From positions 124,001 to 188,000 of the forward strand of contig JAEWFC010000030.1 of the NCBI GenBank assembly GCA_023389035.1: a stretch of DNA of 64,000 nucleotides, in the 5' to 3' direction. Positions 1-9,491 of this stretch are shown here, piece after piece. Numbering within the stretch: position 1 is the stretch's first letter; every line of letters starts with the position of its first letter. A model generated the notes under the pieces. The model saw only the letters and a list, made by a program, of their open reading frames with translations. It searched no databases and was not told where the DNA came from. Made by a program: the position numbers and the translations under genes. This stretch comes from Acidobacteriota bacterium (lineage in GTDB: Bacteria > Acidobacteriota > Blastocatellia > Pyrinomonadales > Pyrinomonadaceae).

Positions 1-156
1 TTTCGCGGTTTGCTGATCTGATATTTGTCGTCCATCAGTCCATCGTACAGTGTTGCCGAAAAATCCGCTCAAAATTCGTGGCGAGATCAGGCACTTTCAG
101 TGTATTATGTCCAGAACCGTCACCGTCCCTAACCACCAATTGGAGAGAATCGAAGA

Positions 157-699
157 ATGGAATTTCTTTCTAGCATCAATCTGCTAATGCTGTTTGCCAT
201 CATCGGAGCGGTCGGCTTTGTGTTTCTTCTCGCCTCCCTGATCTTGGGCGACATCTTCGAAATGTTTGGCTCCGATGCCGATCTTGGCGGCGACGGGCAT
301 GATTTCGGATTGTTCGACAGCCGTGTGATCGCGGTTTTCATCACGGCGTTCGGCGGATTCGGCACGATCGGAGTGTGGTCGGGCTTCGGTGCCGTCAGCA
401 GCTCACTTATCGGCTTGCTTGGCGGCGTGATCTTCGGCGGCGTGGTTTCTGCATTCGGGAGATTTCTGATCGGCCAGCAATCATCGAGCTCGGTCACCGA
501 CAACGATCTGATCGGCCGAACCGCACAGGTGATCGTCTCGATCAAGCCAGGCTCTCTCGGACAGATATCGGCACGCATCGGCGATGAGCGCGTTGAGAAA
601 CTCGCCCGCACGCTTGCCGGTGATGAGATCCTGCCGGGCACGATCGTAAAGATCGCGGATGTTGCGGGTGATTCCGTCATCGTTACAGCAGCGGAATAA
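157..699 (+). CDS. NfeD/YqiJ-like membrane protein with C-terminal OB-fold
   Basis: Membrane protein expected to work with the flotillin encoded 31 bp downstream, as in the YuaF/FloT and YqiJ/YqiK pairs. Residues about 8-32 form one hydrophobic segment and about 50-105 a Gly/Phe-rich hydrophobic region with further membrane passes. Residues about 115-180 (NDLIGRTAQV...GSLGQISARIGDER) look like the small OB-fold beta-barrel of NfeD-family proteins. At 180 aa it is a short, protease-less NfeD type. The start is supported by GGAGAG about 10 nt upstream of the ATG. What is seen: membrane segments, a terminal beta-rich domain and the flotillin neighbour. What is inferred: a role in membrane microdomains. 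Confidence 0.8.
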   Translation: MEFLSSINLLMLFAIIGAVGFVFLLASLILGDIFEMFGSDADLGGDGHDFGLFDSRVIAVFITAFGGFGTIGVWSGFGAVSSSLIGLLGGVIFGGVVSAFGRFLIGQQSSSSVTDNDLIGRTAQVIVSIKPGSLGQISARIGDERVEKLARTLAGDEILPGTIVKIADVAGDSVIVTAAE

Positions 700-730
700 C
701 CGCACGTAAAGTTTTTTTGAAATAAACGTT

Positions 731-2380
731 ATGGACCTCTTACTCGACTACAGCACACTAGCAATTCCGATCGTCGTCTTAGTGATCGTCATCGCTGCAC
801 TGATCGCGATAATGCTGATCAGCCGAAACTATATAAAAGTTTCGCCGAACCAGGCAGCGGTCATCTCCGGCCGGAAAAGAAAACTGGCTGACGGCACGGT
901 CGCGGGCTATCGTCTCGTACGCGGCGGTGCGACCCTTGTGTTCCCGTTCCTCGAAAAGGTCGAGTATCTCGATCTGAACGTAATTACGGTCCCGCTTGCG
1001 ACGTCGCGTGCCTATACAGTGCAAGGCGTGCCGGTTTCTGTGAAGGCGGTCGCGAACGTGAAGATAAAGGGTGACGACACCTCGCTAAGATCGGCGGCAG
1101 AACGTTTTCTCGGGATGCCTCAAGAACAGTTTCACCGGCTGGTCTTTCAGACGCTTGAGGGCCATCTGCGAGCGATCCTCGGAACGCTGACGGTCGAAGA
1201 GATAAATAACGACCGGCAGTCATTCGCACAAAAGCTTACGACCGAGGCTGCGGGCGATCTCGAGAAGATGGGTATCGGGCTCGACGCCTTGACCATTCAA
1301 GAGATCTCGGACGATGAAGGGTATCTCGACGCACTCGGCAAACGCCGTACGGCTGAAGTTAAACGTGATGCCGAGATCGGTCAGGCCGAGGCGAACCGGG
1401 ACTCTAAGATCAAGGCTTCGCTAGCTCTCCAGGAAGGCGAAAAGGTCCGGCTCGAGACTGAAGCACAGATCGCACAGTCACAGCGAGAGACCGAGATCCA
1501 AAAGGCGCAGGTGCAGGCTGAGATCGAAGCGGAGCGTGCAAAAGCGAGCCAGGCCGGCCCGCTTGCGGACGCAAAGGCACAGCAGCAGGTGACCGCGGAA
1601 GAGGTTCGCGTCGAAAAGGTCCGTACGCAGGAAATGATCTCCGTTCAGGAACAAGAGGTCATGCGTAAGGAGAAGGAGCTCGAAGCAAATGTGGTCAAAC
1701 AGGCCGAGGCTGACCGAAAGGCGGCCGTGCTTCGTGCACAGGGCCTGCAGGAAGCCGCGATCCTCGAGGCCGAAGGCCGCAAACAGGCCCAGATCGCAAC
1801 GGCCGAGGCCGAAGCTCAAAAACTCGAGCGTGAAGGTCAGGGACGAGCCGCCGCCGTTGCTGCCGAAGGTAAAGCTGAAGCAGAAAAGATACGGGCTGTC
1901 GGTCTCGCAGAGGCTGAAAAGCTGCAGGCTAAGGGCCTCGCCGAGGCAAAAGCTATCGAAGCTCAAGGATTGGCCGAGGCCGCTGCGATCAAGGAAAAGG
2001 CCGCTGCGTGGCGAGAGTTTAATGACGCAGCTCGCCTGCAAACGATCCTCGAAAAATTGCCGTCTATCATCGAATCTTCGGCTCCGGTCTTCCAGGCCGT
2101 TGCCGAACCGTTAGGAAAGATCGACAAGGTCGTCATGATCGATCAGGGATCTAACGGAAACGGGAACGGCGACGGACATTCGAGCGGAATAAATCGCTTT
2201 GCTCAGACCGGTCCGACAATGATCTTTTCCCTGCTACAGCAGCTACAGGCTCTCGGCATAAACTGGCCGGACGTACTCTCGCAGCTTGGCGCAAGCGAGA
2301 ATGGCGAAAAACCCGTAACTCCGCCGACGGTGGTCAATGAAGCGATCACACCTGAGGTCGTTCCGCCCCGGAACGATTAG
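731..2380 (+). CDS. Flotillin family (SPFH domain) membrane scaffold protein
   Basis: Flotillin/YqiK-type protein that would form oligomeric scaffolds at the inner membrane. Residues about 8-32 are a hydrophobic anchor. Residues about 35-210 are the SPFH/band-7 domain (NQAAVISGRKRK, then VSVKAVANVKIKGD). Residues about 210-440 are a long Ala/Glu/Lys coiled coil with repeated AEAEK/GLAEA units typical of flotillins. The tail has an Asn/Gly-rich stretch (GSNGNGNGDG) and a last segment with ALGINWPDVLSQ. The length of 549 aa is normal for the family. It is co-oriented with the NfeD-like gene and followed by a strong terminator, so the two are probably one operon. No clear Shine-Dalgarno precedes the ATG. 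Confidence 0.9.
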   Translation: MDLLLDYSTLAIPIVVLVIVIAALIAIMLISRNYIKVSPNQAAVISGRKRKLADGTVAGYRLVRGGATLVFPFLEKVEYLDLNVITVPLATSRAYTVQGVPVSVKAVANVKIKGDDTSLRSAAERFLGMPQEQFHRLVFQTLEGHLRAILGTLTVEEINNDRQSFAQKLTTEAAGDLEKMGIGLDALTIQEISDDEGYLDALGKRRTAEVKRDAEIGQAEANRDSKIKASLALQEGEKVRLETEAQIAQSQRETEIQKAQVQAEIEAERAKASQAGPLADAKAQQQVTAEEVRVEKVRTQEMISVQEQEVMRKEKELEANVVKQAEADRKAAVLRAQGLQEAAILEAEGRKQAQIATAEAEAQKLEREGQGRAAAVAAEGKAEAEKIRAVGLAEAEKLQAKGLAEAKAIEAQGLAEAAAIKEKAAAWREFNDAARLQTILEKLPSIIESSAPVFQAVAEPLGKIDKVVMIDQGSNGNGNGDGHSSGINRFAQTGPTMIFSLLQQLQALGINWPDVLSQLGASENGEKPVTPPTVVNEAITPEVVPPRND

Positions 2381-2406
2381 TATTCGAAACGTTGAAACGC
2401 CGCCGC

Positions 2407-2439
2407 GGGCTCCGGGTATTCGGAGCCCTTTTCTTTTTG
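2407..2439 (+). terminator. Rho-independent terminator after the flotillin gene
   Basis: A perfect 8-bp stem GGGCTCCG/CGGAGCCC (2407-2414 and 2421-2428) with a 6-nt loop is followed by a T-rich run. It ends the NfeD-flotillin unit before the M16 protease gene. Confidence 0.85.
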
Positions 2440-2499
2440 TTCTGCTCCGCGGCGGGTGAAATCGGCCGCACGGCGTGCTAGGCTCTATGGTTTCGCACG

Positions 2500-3786
2500 A
2501 TGAGAGAAGAGATAAAAGAAACACGGCTCGAAAACGGTTTAACGATACTTACTGACCGCATGCCTGACGTCCGCTCTGCGACGCTCGGCTTTTTTTACAG
2601 GGTCGGTTCGCGAAACGAGCCTGATGAGCTCAATGGCATTTCGCATTTCATCGAGCACGCGGTCTTTAAGGGCACCAGGCGAAGAACGGCCCTGGACATC
2701 GCGATCGAGCAGGACCGCTTCGGAGGAAACCTCGACGCTTTCACAACACACGAAGAGACCGGCTTCGCCATCAAGGTGATCGACGATAAATTGCCTTCCG
2801 CCTTTGATCTCATCGCGGATATGCTGATGTTTCCACTCTTCGATCCGAAAGATCTCGAAAGCGAGCAACGGGTTATTCTCGAGGAGATGAAGATGACCGA
2901 TGATTCTCCGGAAGAATTGCTGGGCGAGATCTTTTATCGTGAATTCTTTCCCGGAAATCCGCTCGGCCTGTCGATCGCCGGAACTCCGGAAACTGTCCGC
3001 CGTTTTTATCGTGATGACACGAGCCGTTATCACTCCGCAGCATTTCAGCCGGGTAATCTTGTGATCGCCGCGGCGGGCAGTGTTGATCACCAGATGCTTG
3101 TCGAAATGATCGGCAGTTATAGCGGCGGCATTTTTTCGGCCACAACCTCTGCTGAAGAGTTGATCCGGCCATCTGAGATGCCCGTTCCCGCTGCACCTAT
3201 CGTCATCGAACAAAAGCCTGATCTCGAACAGGCTCATCTGATACTTGCCGTTCCCTTTATTGGGTCACGCGATCCCCGCCGATACGCTGCCGACCTACTC
3301 GCAAGCGTCATCGGCGGCGGCACTTCCAGCCGACTCTGGCAAAAAGTACGCGAGGAGCGCGGACTTGCTTACAGCGTCGGTGCGAGTTCGGCGATGTTCA
3401 ATGATTGCGGCATCTTTTCGGTCTTCGCGGGCACATCGCCGGAGCAGGTTGGCGAGGTAGTCGACATTGTCATGGATGAAATGCGCTGGGTCGTTCGCAA
3501 CGGCGTAACCGATGATGAGCTACGGCTGATGAAAGACCAGGCCCGTGCATCGATCTTGATGGCGCTCGAAGATTCTGCCGCGCGCGCAGCAACATTAGCT
3601 CAATCGGAGATGGTGCATGGCCGCCAGATCTCCATCGAAGAGACGCTTGCAAACATCGAGGCTGTCACTGCCAAAGATCTTCACTTGTTAGCCGGCGAAT
3701 TCTTTACGACCGATTCGGTCGCCTTTGCAGCGATCGGCGAGCTTAACGGACTTTTCATCGACCGCGACAGGCTTTCGATCGGCTGA
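2500..3786 (+). CDS. M16 family zinc metallopeptidase
   Basis: Zinc-dependent M16 (pitrilysin/processing-peptidase-like) endopeptidase. The inverted zinc motif HFIEH is at residues 49-53 and the third ligand is probably E128 or E129 in SEQRVILEEMK. The C-terminal half holds the second M16 domain with the conserved GGGTSSRLWQKVREERGLAY-type stretch that contributes Arg/Tyr to the active site. At 428 aa it is a standard two-domain single-chain M16B protein. No signal peptide is evident, so a cytoplasmic location is likely. It sits alone between two terminators. Substrate cannot be told from sequence. Confidence 0.92.
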   Translation: MREEIKETRLENGLTILTDRMPDVRSATLGFFYRVGSRNEPDELNGISHFIEHAVFKGTRRRTALDIAIEQDRFGGNLDAFTTHEETGFAIKVIDDKLPSAFDLIADMLMFPLFDPKDLESEQRVILEEMKMTDDSPEELLGEIFYREFFPGNPLGLSIAGTPETVRRFYRDDTSRYHSAAFQPGNLVIAAAGSVDHQMLVEMIGSYSGGIFSATTSAEELIRPSEMPVPAAPIVIEQKPDLEQAHLILAVPFIGSRDPRRYAADLLASVIGGGTSSRLWQKVREERGLAYSVGASSAMFNDCGIFSVFAGTSPEQVGEVVDIVMDEMRWVVRNGVTDDELRLMKDQARASILMALEDSAARAATLAQSEMVHGRQISIEETLANIEAVTAKDLHLLAGEFFTTDSVAFAAIGELNGLFIDRDRLSIG

Positions 3787-3869
3787 TCCACAGCGCCGAA
3801 AAATTTTCTTGCCAGATACCGCAAAAGGCGTATCATTGTCTCGTTCATCTACCGCGAGGCAACACCTAT

Positions 3870-4604
3870 ATGAATGGCGAGAGAAATTATTGGTTTAACG
3901 GGGGCGTTGCATTAGCGATCGGGCTCGTGCTCTCATCGCTGATCTTCGGCTGGTTCTACTCAAACACAAAGAAAGGCGACGAGGCGATCACCGTCACCGG
4001 ATCCGCAAAGCGGCGGATCACGTCCGACCTTGTTGTATGGAACGCAGGCGTCACTTCGCAGTCGCCTACGCTCACCGAAGCATACCGGCAGCTGGCTGAC
4101 AATATTCCAAAGATCAAAGAGTATCTACTGTCGAAAGGAATTCCCGAAGACAAGATGACGGTCTCGTCGATCTCCACTACGACGCTCAAGAAACGCGATT
4201 CGGAATATAACGAGACCGGCGAGGTAACCGGATACGCTCTTACGCAGCAGATAGAGGTGCGGTCCAACGATGTACAAAAGATCGCACAGGTAGCCCGCGA
4301 GGCAACCGAGCTTATCAATCAGGGAATCTTGATCGAATCAAAGGCCCCGCTCTATTACTACACCGCGATTGGCGACCTAAAGATCGAGATGCTTGGCGAA
4401 GCGGCGAAGGACGCAAAAGAACGTGCGGAACGGATCGCTCAAAGCACGGGAAACTCTATCGGATCGGTACGGTCGGCAAAGATGGGCGTGCTCCAGATCA
4501 CCGCAGCAGATTCGACCGACGTCTCGGATTACGGAATGTACGACACCTCAACGATCGAGAAGGATATGACGGCCGTCGTCAATGTCAGTTTTGCAGTAGA
4601 TTAA
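3870..4604 (+). CDS. SIMPL domain-containing protein (DUF541)
   Basis: Envelope protein of the SIMPL/DUF541 family. Residues about 12-32 form one N-terminal membrane anchor (ALAIGLVLSSLIFGWFY). The rest is the periplasmic SIMPL domain, opening with EAITVTGSAKRRITSD and containing GYALTQQIEVRSNDVQKI and GDLKIEMLGEAAKDAKERAE, the hallmark helix of the family. Length (244 aa) is typical. Family members have been tied to oxidative-stress tolerance and outer-membrane complexes, but the function is not settled. Followed directly by its own terminator. Confidence 0.88.
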   Translation: MNGERNYWFNGGVALAIGLVLSSLIFGWFYSNTKKGDEAITVTGSAKRRITSDLVVWNAGVTSQSPTLTEAYRQLADNIPKIKEYLLSKGIPEDKMTVSSISTTTLKKRDSEYNETGEVTGYALTQQIEVRSNDVQKIAQVAREATELINQGILIESKAPLYYYTAIGDLKIEMLGEAAKDAKERAERIAQSTGNSIGSVRSAKMGVLQITAADSTDVSDYGMYDTSTIEKDMTAVVNVSFAVD

Positions 4605-4611
4605 CAAGGAA

Positions 4612-4639
4612 AAGGCGGCTAGATCGGCCGCCTTTTTTC
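4612..4639 (+). terminator. Rho-independent terminator after the SIMPL gene
   Basis: Stem AAGGCGGC/GCCGCCTT (4612-4619 and 4627-4634) with a 7-nt loop and a run of T. Placed between the convergent SIMPL and cupredoxin-barrel genes; the A-rich left side may let it also act on the minus-strand transcript. Confidence 0.85.
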
Positions 4640-4656
4640 ACTTTCCAACCAGCCAC

Positions 4657-6663
4657 TTAGTGCTTGATCTTTGACGGCCTGAACCGCATGAAGACCTGCC
4701 ATCCGGCGTGACGAGTTCCCCCATAATACGGCGTCAGTGTTCCGGGGTTTGTGTTGAATGTCGCCATGGCACCGATCCCGACATCGAGCCCCTTGTTCTT
4801 CACCAGATCGCGGACGTATCCAAGCGAGTAGGTGCCTACCAGAAAGACATCGTCGTGGACCGGGTCCGAATGCGGTATCACGAGTTCGTGGCCATCCTTC
4901 TGCACCTGTTCGATGCGGCCAAAGATCGCATTCTTCCCAAAGGTGTAATCGCTCTCGAAAAGAAAGGCGTTAGTTGCCTTATTTTCCTTATAGTTTTGTC
5001 CCCAGACGAACGTGCTTGCCCAATTCCCGTCATCGTCGAAGGCCTTGTTGTAGATCATTGAGGCCGTCGTGCGATGCATATGGTCGAGATCCGGCTCGGC
5101 GCGCTCGGGACGTTTCAGGAACGCATGCGAGATCTGAAACGAGAGGTCCTTCGTGGGGTTTATCGAGAATCGGCCACTGAATGAATTAAGCCGCAGGGTG
5201 TCAAATTTCCAACGGTTCTCGTCCGGCTCGGTACCGTTAAAAACGCTCCCTTCGATCTTGAATTTGCCGAAGTTATATCCCGCTGTCAGAACTCCCCAAG
5301 TGATGTGCGATGCATCCTGCCAGTGATGTCCGATCGGCGCGTCGGGGTTGTTCATACTTGACGGCCTGTGCATGAACATCGACGGGCCGAGGGCCGGTTC
5401 ACCTGCAATGCCGCCGTAGAGAAATAACGATTGCTTCTCGTTAACCTTGTAGGAATACGACGCAGCAAGCTCCGAGATAAAATCGTGCGGATGCTGGCGG
5501 TCGTGCATAGGAAAACCGCCGTATGTCTCGCCCGATTGGTAAAGAAGCGGATAACCCCAACCGCGTTCGATGATGGGATCAAGGCTTGCCATTACCCGAA
5601 TCCCCAGCTGCGAGCGTTCAGTCAAAGGCTTTGAGTACATAGCCATCAACATCGTCGGAGCACTTATTCGCGAACGACCGCCTTTTCCCGCAACTGAAAC
5701 GTCTCTGTCAGAACCGATCTGCGTGTACCGCAGGAATCCCGTTCCCATCAGCATCAGCATCCCGCCATCGCCATACATCTTCATATATGCATACGTCGGC
5801 GAGGAATCAGGAAGCCATGATGACCCGGAACCCTCACGCGAGGCGGGATCACCGATATCTACTGATGAGCTCATTTGGTGCCCTTCGCTGCGTTCGCGGT
5901 TTCCGTCGGGCATTTTTGAATGATCGTGGACCGGTGTGGCCGCAGGCCGCGGTGATCCATGGTCGTGCCCCGGCGTCGGCGAGGCAGCGGGCGTCGGCGT
6001 TCCGTGGTCGTGCATCGGTGTAGGTGACGGGGCGGGCTTAGCATCATGATCGTCATGATCTTCGTCCGCCGAATGAACGTGTGTTTGCTTTTCCGGCGGT
6101 TTAACGTTCGCACCCGGCGTCACGCCAACAGCGATGTTTCCCCACATCCCTCCACGCGCGTGGCCTCGCACAGAGCAAAAGTAAATGTACTCGCCGTTCG
6201 AAGCAGCCTTCAGGACAATGTCGTTCGCCTGAAATATCCCTTCTTCACTGCGTGCTGTAAGACGTTCGGTTCCGGCGGTCGCGTCTAGCGATGGCACAAG
6301 ATCGAAGGGCGGCTTGACATGCGCGAACCGTACATCATGGCGCATATCGTAGTCGGTATTAACAAAGAGTATGCTCAGCCGTGCGCCGGCAGGAACTACC
6401 AAGGTTGGATTTCGCATTCCTTGGATCCGGTACGATAGCATGTCGTCTTCGGGACCGGTCGTCACGACCAAACGAATTTCCGGGTCTGCGAACGTCAGGT
6501 TCGTGCCTGATCGCATTCCTGGTGTCTGTTCTTTCTCGGCTGCTGCGAGCTCGGCCGCATTAAGCGTCAGTTTTTCGCTGCTGACTAACGTAAATGGTTC
6601 ATGGGAAAGCGCCGTTACGCTTAAAAGCAGCGTGAGCGCTAAGGAAAATAATAGCTTTATCAC
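4657..6663 (-). CDS. Secreted cupredoxin domain fused through a His-rich linker to an outer-membrane beta-barrel
   Basis: Residues 1-20 are a signal peptide. Residues about 85-185 are a cupredoxin-like domain with the likely type-1 copper ligands in order: His in MRHDV, then Cys, His and Met in YFCSVRGHARGGMWG. Residues about 190-285 are a low-complexity linker with repeated HDHG/HDH units set in Pro/Thr/Ala, a probable metal-holding tether. Residues about 300-668 alternate in short amphipathic strands with aromatic ends (for example YSYKVNEKQSLFLYGG), as in outer-membrane barrels, and end near AGWQVFMRFRPSK. It lies downstream of a Cys/His-rich small secreted protein on the same strand. Copper handling or export is inferred from the ligands; I do not recognise a named family for the full fusion. 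Confidence 0.7.
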   Translation of the reverse strand: MIKLLFSLALTLLLSVTALSHEPFTLVSSEKLTLNAAELAAAEKEQTPGMRSGTNLTFADPEIRLVVTTGPEDDMLSYRIQGMRNPTLVVPAGARLSILFVNTDYDMRHDVRFAHVKPPFDLVPSLDATAGTERLTARSEEGIFQANDIVLKAASNGEYIYFCSVRGHARGGMWGNIAVGVTPGANVKPPEKQTHVHSADEDHDDHDAKPAPSPTPMHDHGTPTPAASPTPGHDHGSPRPAATPVHDHSKMPDGNRERSEGHQMSSSVDIGDPASREGSGSSWLPDSSPTYAYMKMYGDGGMLMLMGTGFLRYTQIGSDRDVSVAGKGGRSRISAPTMLMAMYSKPLTERSQLGIRVMASLDPIIERGWGYPLLYQSGETYGGFPMHDRQHPHDFISELAASYSYKVNEKQSLFLYGGIAGEPALGPSMFMHRPSSMNNPDAPIGHHWQDASHITWGVLTAGYNFGKFKIEGSVFNGTEPDENRWKFDTLRLNSFSGRFSINPTKDLSFQISHAFLKRPERAEPDLDHMHRTTASMIYNKAFDDDGNWASTFVWGQNYKENKATNAFLFESDYTFGKNAIFGRIEQVQKDGHELVIPHSDPVHDDVFLVGTYSLGYVRDLVKNKGLDVGIGAMATFNTNPGTLTPYYGGTRHAGWQVFMRFRPSKIKH

Positions 6664-6788
6664 AAGTATTAGGCCTCCGGACCTTTATAAATTCTGATCC
6701 ACTCAGATCGATCGTCGATCTGAATGAACAACCCTACACAGCCGAGTTGGTTATTCTCGACCGCATCTGACAGTGGTTTGAACAGGTA

Positions 6789-7205
6789 TTACAGGCGCGG
6801 CGGGGCGCGGGAAGGCCCTGAGCGGGCAAGACGAGGCGGATCAAAAGTCTTGGCGGTGAATGAGGCCTTAAGAACAGGCCGCGTGCGGAAACTTAGGGAT
6901 AGCGGCTCAGTGACCGCCGCCATGGTGTCGGGTGTCGGATCGCAATACGACCGCTTTTCTTGCTTTGCCGCGGTGGAAGCGACGCGAGCGCTAACAAAGC
7001 AGTCACATGCCTCACCGACCGCGGTAAGACTTAACGAATCCGTCTCTGGTCGCTCATCGGAATGGTCCGAGCTGTGACACGACGCCTTTTCAGCAGCAGG
7101 CTGCTGCTGGTGATGGTCACAAATGCACGCGGCCACGCCTGACAGGCACAATGTTAGTACCGCCAGTATCGAGGCCGCGAAGCTGATTATCCGTTTCTCA
7201 CGCAC
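6789..7205 (-). CDS. Small secreted Cys/His-rich protein, possible metal sensor or chaperone
   Basis: 138 aa with an N-terminal hydrophobic signal segment (residues about 6-27) ending near ACICDHHQQQ. The segment after it is rich in likely metal ligands: CICDHH, CHSSDHSDE and CDCF. The C-terminus is basic and Pro/Arg-rich. I do not recognise the family. It precedes the cupredoxin-barrel gene by 125 bp on the same strand, which suggests a shared role in copper or other soft-metal handling. The gene is divergent from the helicase gene at 7311, and the 105-bp space between them must hold both promoters. Confidence 0.6.
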   Translation of the reverse strand: MREKRIISFAASILAVLTLCLSGVAACICDHHQQQPAAEKASCHSSDHSDERPETDSLSLTAVGEACDCFVSARVASTAAKQEKRSYCDPTPDTMAAVTEPLSLSFRTRPVLKASFTAKTFDPPRLARSGPSRAPPRL

Positions 7206-7310
7206 AATTGAGTAATATACAAAGCCCGGACGGCATTGTAAACGTTACCGCCTTGAGCCTTCCCTACCTTATTCTGAATACGCGTTATGTGTTAGCATAT
7301 TGTTTCACCG

Positions 7311-9437
7311 ATGAAAAGCTATGTTATCAAACGCGGCCAGTCGCCTGTACCTGAACGGTTAACCCGCTACAAATCTGAGCTCAATGAAGAGCAATACCGC
7401 GTCGTCACCGCTCCGCCGACGGCGTCCTTGATAATCGCCGGTGCGGGCACGGGAAAAACGCGCGCCATCACATATCGCGTAGCTTATTTGATCGAGCAGG
7501 GCATCTCGCCGCAGCGGATACTGCTTGCCACCTTTACGAACCGCGCCGCTCGCGAAATGCTCCGTCGTGTTGAGTCGCTAACCGGCTCGCAAAACGTTCA
7601 CCGTGTCTGGGGCGGCACATTTCATCGCATCGCCAACATGATCTTGCGTCGGCATGCTGCGTCGCTTGGGTTCGATTCTAATTATTCGATCCTGGATAGT
7701 GAGGATGCACGCGATCTGTTGAATCTCTGCGTCGACGATGCGGCTATCGACACAAAAGCAAAACGCTTTCCTAAGGCTGAAGTGCTGCAGGACATCATCA
7801 GCTTTGCCAATAACACGGACCTGCCGATCGAGAACATCATTGCTGGAAAGTATCCCTATTTCGAAATGCTCACGCCGCAGATCAAACGCGTTGACTCGAT
7901 CTATCAGCACCGGAAACTCGAACGAAATGTGATGGACTACGACGATCTGCTGCTAAAGCTGAAGCAGCTGCTCGTCGAAAAGAACGAGATCTCCGATCTC
8001 TATGCCGAGCAGTTTGAGCACATCCTTGTCGACGAATATCAGGATACGAACCGGCTTCAGGCGGAGATCATCGATCTGTTGGCGGTGAAGCACAGAAACG
8101 TGATGGTTGTGGGCGACGACGCCCAGTCGATCTTTGCATGGCGAGGAGCCGAGTTTACCAACATATACGATTTCCCAAAGCGATACCCCGAGGCTCAACT
8201 TTTTAAGCTCGAGACGAACTATCGCTCAACCCCTGAGATCCTCGGCCTCGCAAATACGTCGATCGCGTCAAATCGCCGGCAGTTTCCAAAGGTCCTAAAG
8301 CCCGTAAAGCGATCACGCGACGTAAAGCCCGCACTTGTTCCCTGTTCAGACGTTGAGCAGCAATCTGCTTTCGTCGCTGCACGGGTCCTCGAGCTGCGCG
8401 ATGAAGGCTTCGGGCTGGAAGACATCGCCGTTCTGTACCGTTCGCACTATCATTCGATCGAACTGCAGCTCGAGCTCTCACGACGAAACATCCCTTATCG
8501 AGTTCAATCCGGCGTGCGCTTCTTTGAACAAGCTCATATCAAGGACGTGGTCTCGTATCTCCGGATCATCGCCAACCCGCGTGACGAACTTGCATGGAAA
8601 CGCATCTTGAAATTGATCCCCGGCGTAGGCAACGTGACAGCAAACCGAGTATACGAATCGCTCTCACTGGCCGCAGCTCCGGGTGAGCTGACACAGTCGG
8701 CGGATGAAACGAACACCGCTGAATCGTTCCTGCCTGTGCTCGTGAAACTGCGATCAGCGGCCGCAGGTACGCGAGGCGCGAAACGCGGGCTCGAAGATCT
8801 GGTCAAGCTGCTTGAGACCCTGGTTTCAAATGAATACCGCGACCGCCCAGGTCTGCAGGTGTCGTACATTTTAGAGAACGGCTACGAGCAGTACCTGCTG
8901 GAAAATTTTGAGAACGCTGACGCACGTGCCGAGGACATTCGCGGCCTCGCCCAGTTTTCGCAACGATACGAAACGACCGACGCATTCCTCTCAGAACTTG
9001 CACTGCTCTCGACCGAACGATTCAAGGAGCCGCAGCCGATCGTTGGCGAAGAGGTTATCGAAGGCGGAGAGGATGACGAGCTGCTGACTCTTACCAGCAT
9101 TCATCAGGCAAAGGGACTCGAATGGAAGGCGGTCTTCATCATTTGGGCCGCAGAGGGCAAGTTCCCTTCACCGCGCTCTCTTCGGGAGATCGATTCTGAG
9201 GAAGAAGAGAGGCGATTGTGGTACGTCGCTATCACACGCGCGAAAGATGAGCTTTATCTTACATATCCCTTACTGATGACCGATTACAACCGTCAAACTA
9301 TCCTGCAAAAACCTTCGCGATTCATCACCGAATGTCCACCGGAACTTTTCGAGATATGGAAGCTCGAGGAAGACGTTCCGGACCTAAACACGCCGGATAA
9401 CCTGCTCGACATTCCCGTTACCGAATACCTGAACTGA
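7311..9437 (+). CDS. UvrD/PcrA/Rep-like superfamily 1A DNA helicase
   Basis: ATP-dependent 3'-5' DNA helicase of the UvrD/REP class. Walker A is AGAGTGKT (residues 43-50), Walker B is VDEYQDTN (from about residue 240), followed by GDDAQSIFAWRGAE (motif III). Motif IV appears as LETNYRSTPEIL, motif V as TSIHQAKGLEWKAVFI and motif VI as LWYVAITRAKDELYL. At 708 aa it is about normal for a PcrA-like enzyme. There is no nuclease domain. It is separate from the AddAB helicase-nuclease encoded at the other end of the window. No Shine-Dalgarno is visible at the ATG. Confidence 0.93.
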   Translation: MKSYVIKRGQSPVPERLTRYKSELNEEQYRVVTAPPTASLIIAGAGTGKTRAITYRVAYLIEQGISPQRILLATFTNRAAREMLRRVESLTGSQNVHRVWGGTFHRIANMILRRHAASLGFDSNYSILDSEDARDLLNLCVDDAAIDTKAKRFPKAEVLQDIISFANNTDLPIENIIAGKYPYFEMLTPQIKRVDSIYQHRKLERNVMDYDDLLLKLKQLLVEKNEISDLYAEQFEHILVDEYQDTNRLQAEIIDLLAVKHRNVMVVGDDAQSIFAWRGAEFTNIYDFPKRYPEAQLFKLETNYRSTPEILGLANTSIASNRRQFPKVLKPVKRSRDVKPALVPCSDVEQQSAFVAARVLELRDEGFGLEDIAVLYRSHYHSIELQLELSRRNIPYRVQSGVRFFEQAHIKDVVSYLRIIANPRDELAWKRILKLIPGVGNVTANRVYESLSLAAAPGELTQSADETNTAESFLPVLVKLRSAAAGTRGAKRGLEDLVKLLETLVSNEYRDRPGLQVSYILENGYEQYLLENFENADARAEDIRGLAQFSQRYETTDAFLSELALLSTERFKEPQPIVGEEVIEGGEDDELLTLTSIHQAKGLEWKAVFIIWAAEGKFPSPRSLREIDSEEEERRLWYVAITRAKDELYLTYPLLMTDYNRQTILQKPSRFITECPPELFEIWKLEEDVPDLNTPDNLLDIPVTEYLN

Positions 9438-9491
9438 TGCCGTGATATGGATCGGTCGTAAACCTCGCGTGACTTAACGGAGGTTACGAAA

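Noticed and set aside
1478..2041. 187-aa minus-strand Leu/Phe/Cys-rich frame
   Set aside because: Exact antisense of the flotillin coiled coil; the composition is what that repeat gives on the other strand.
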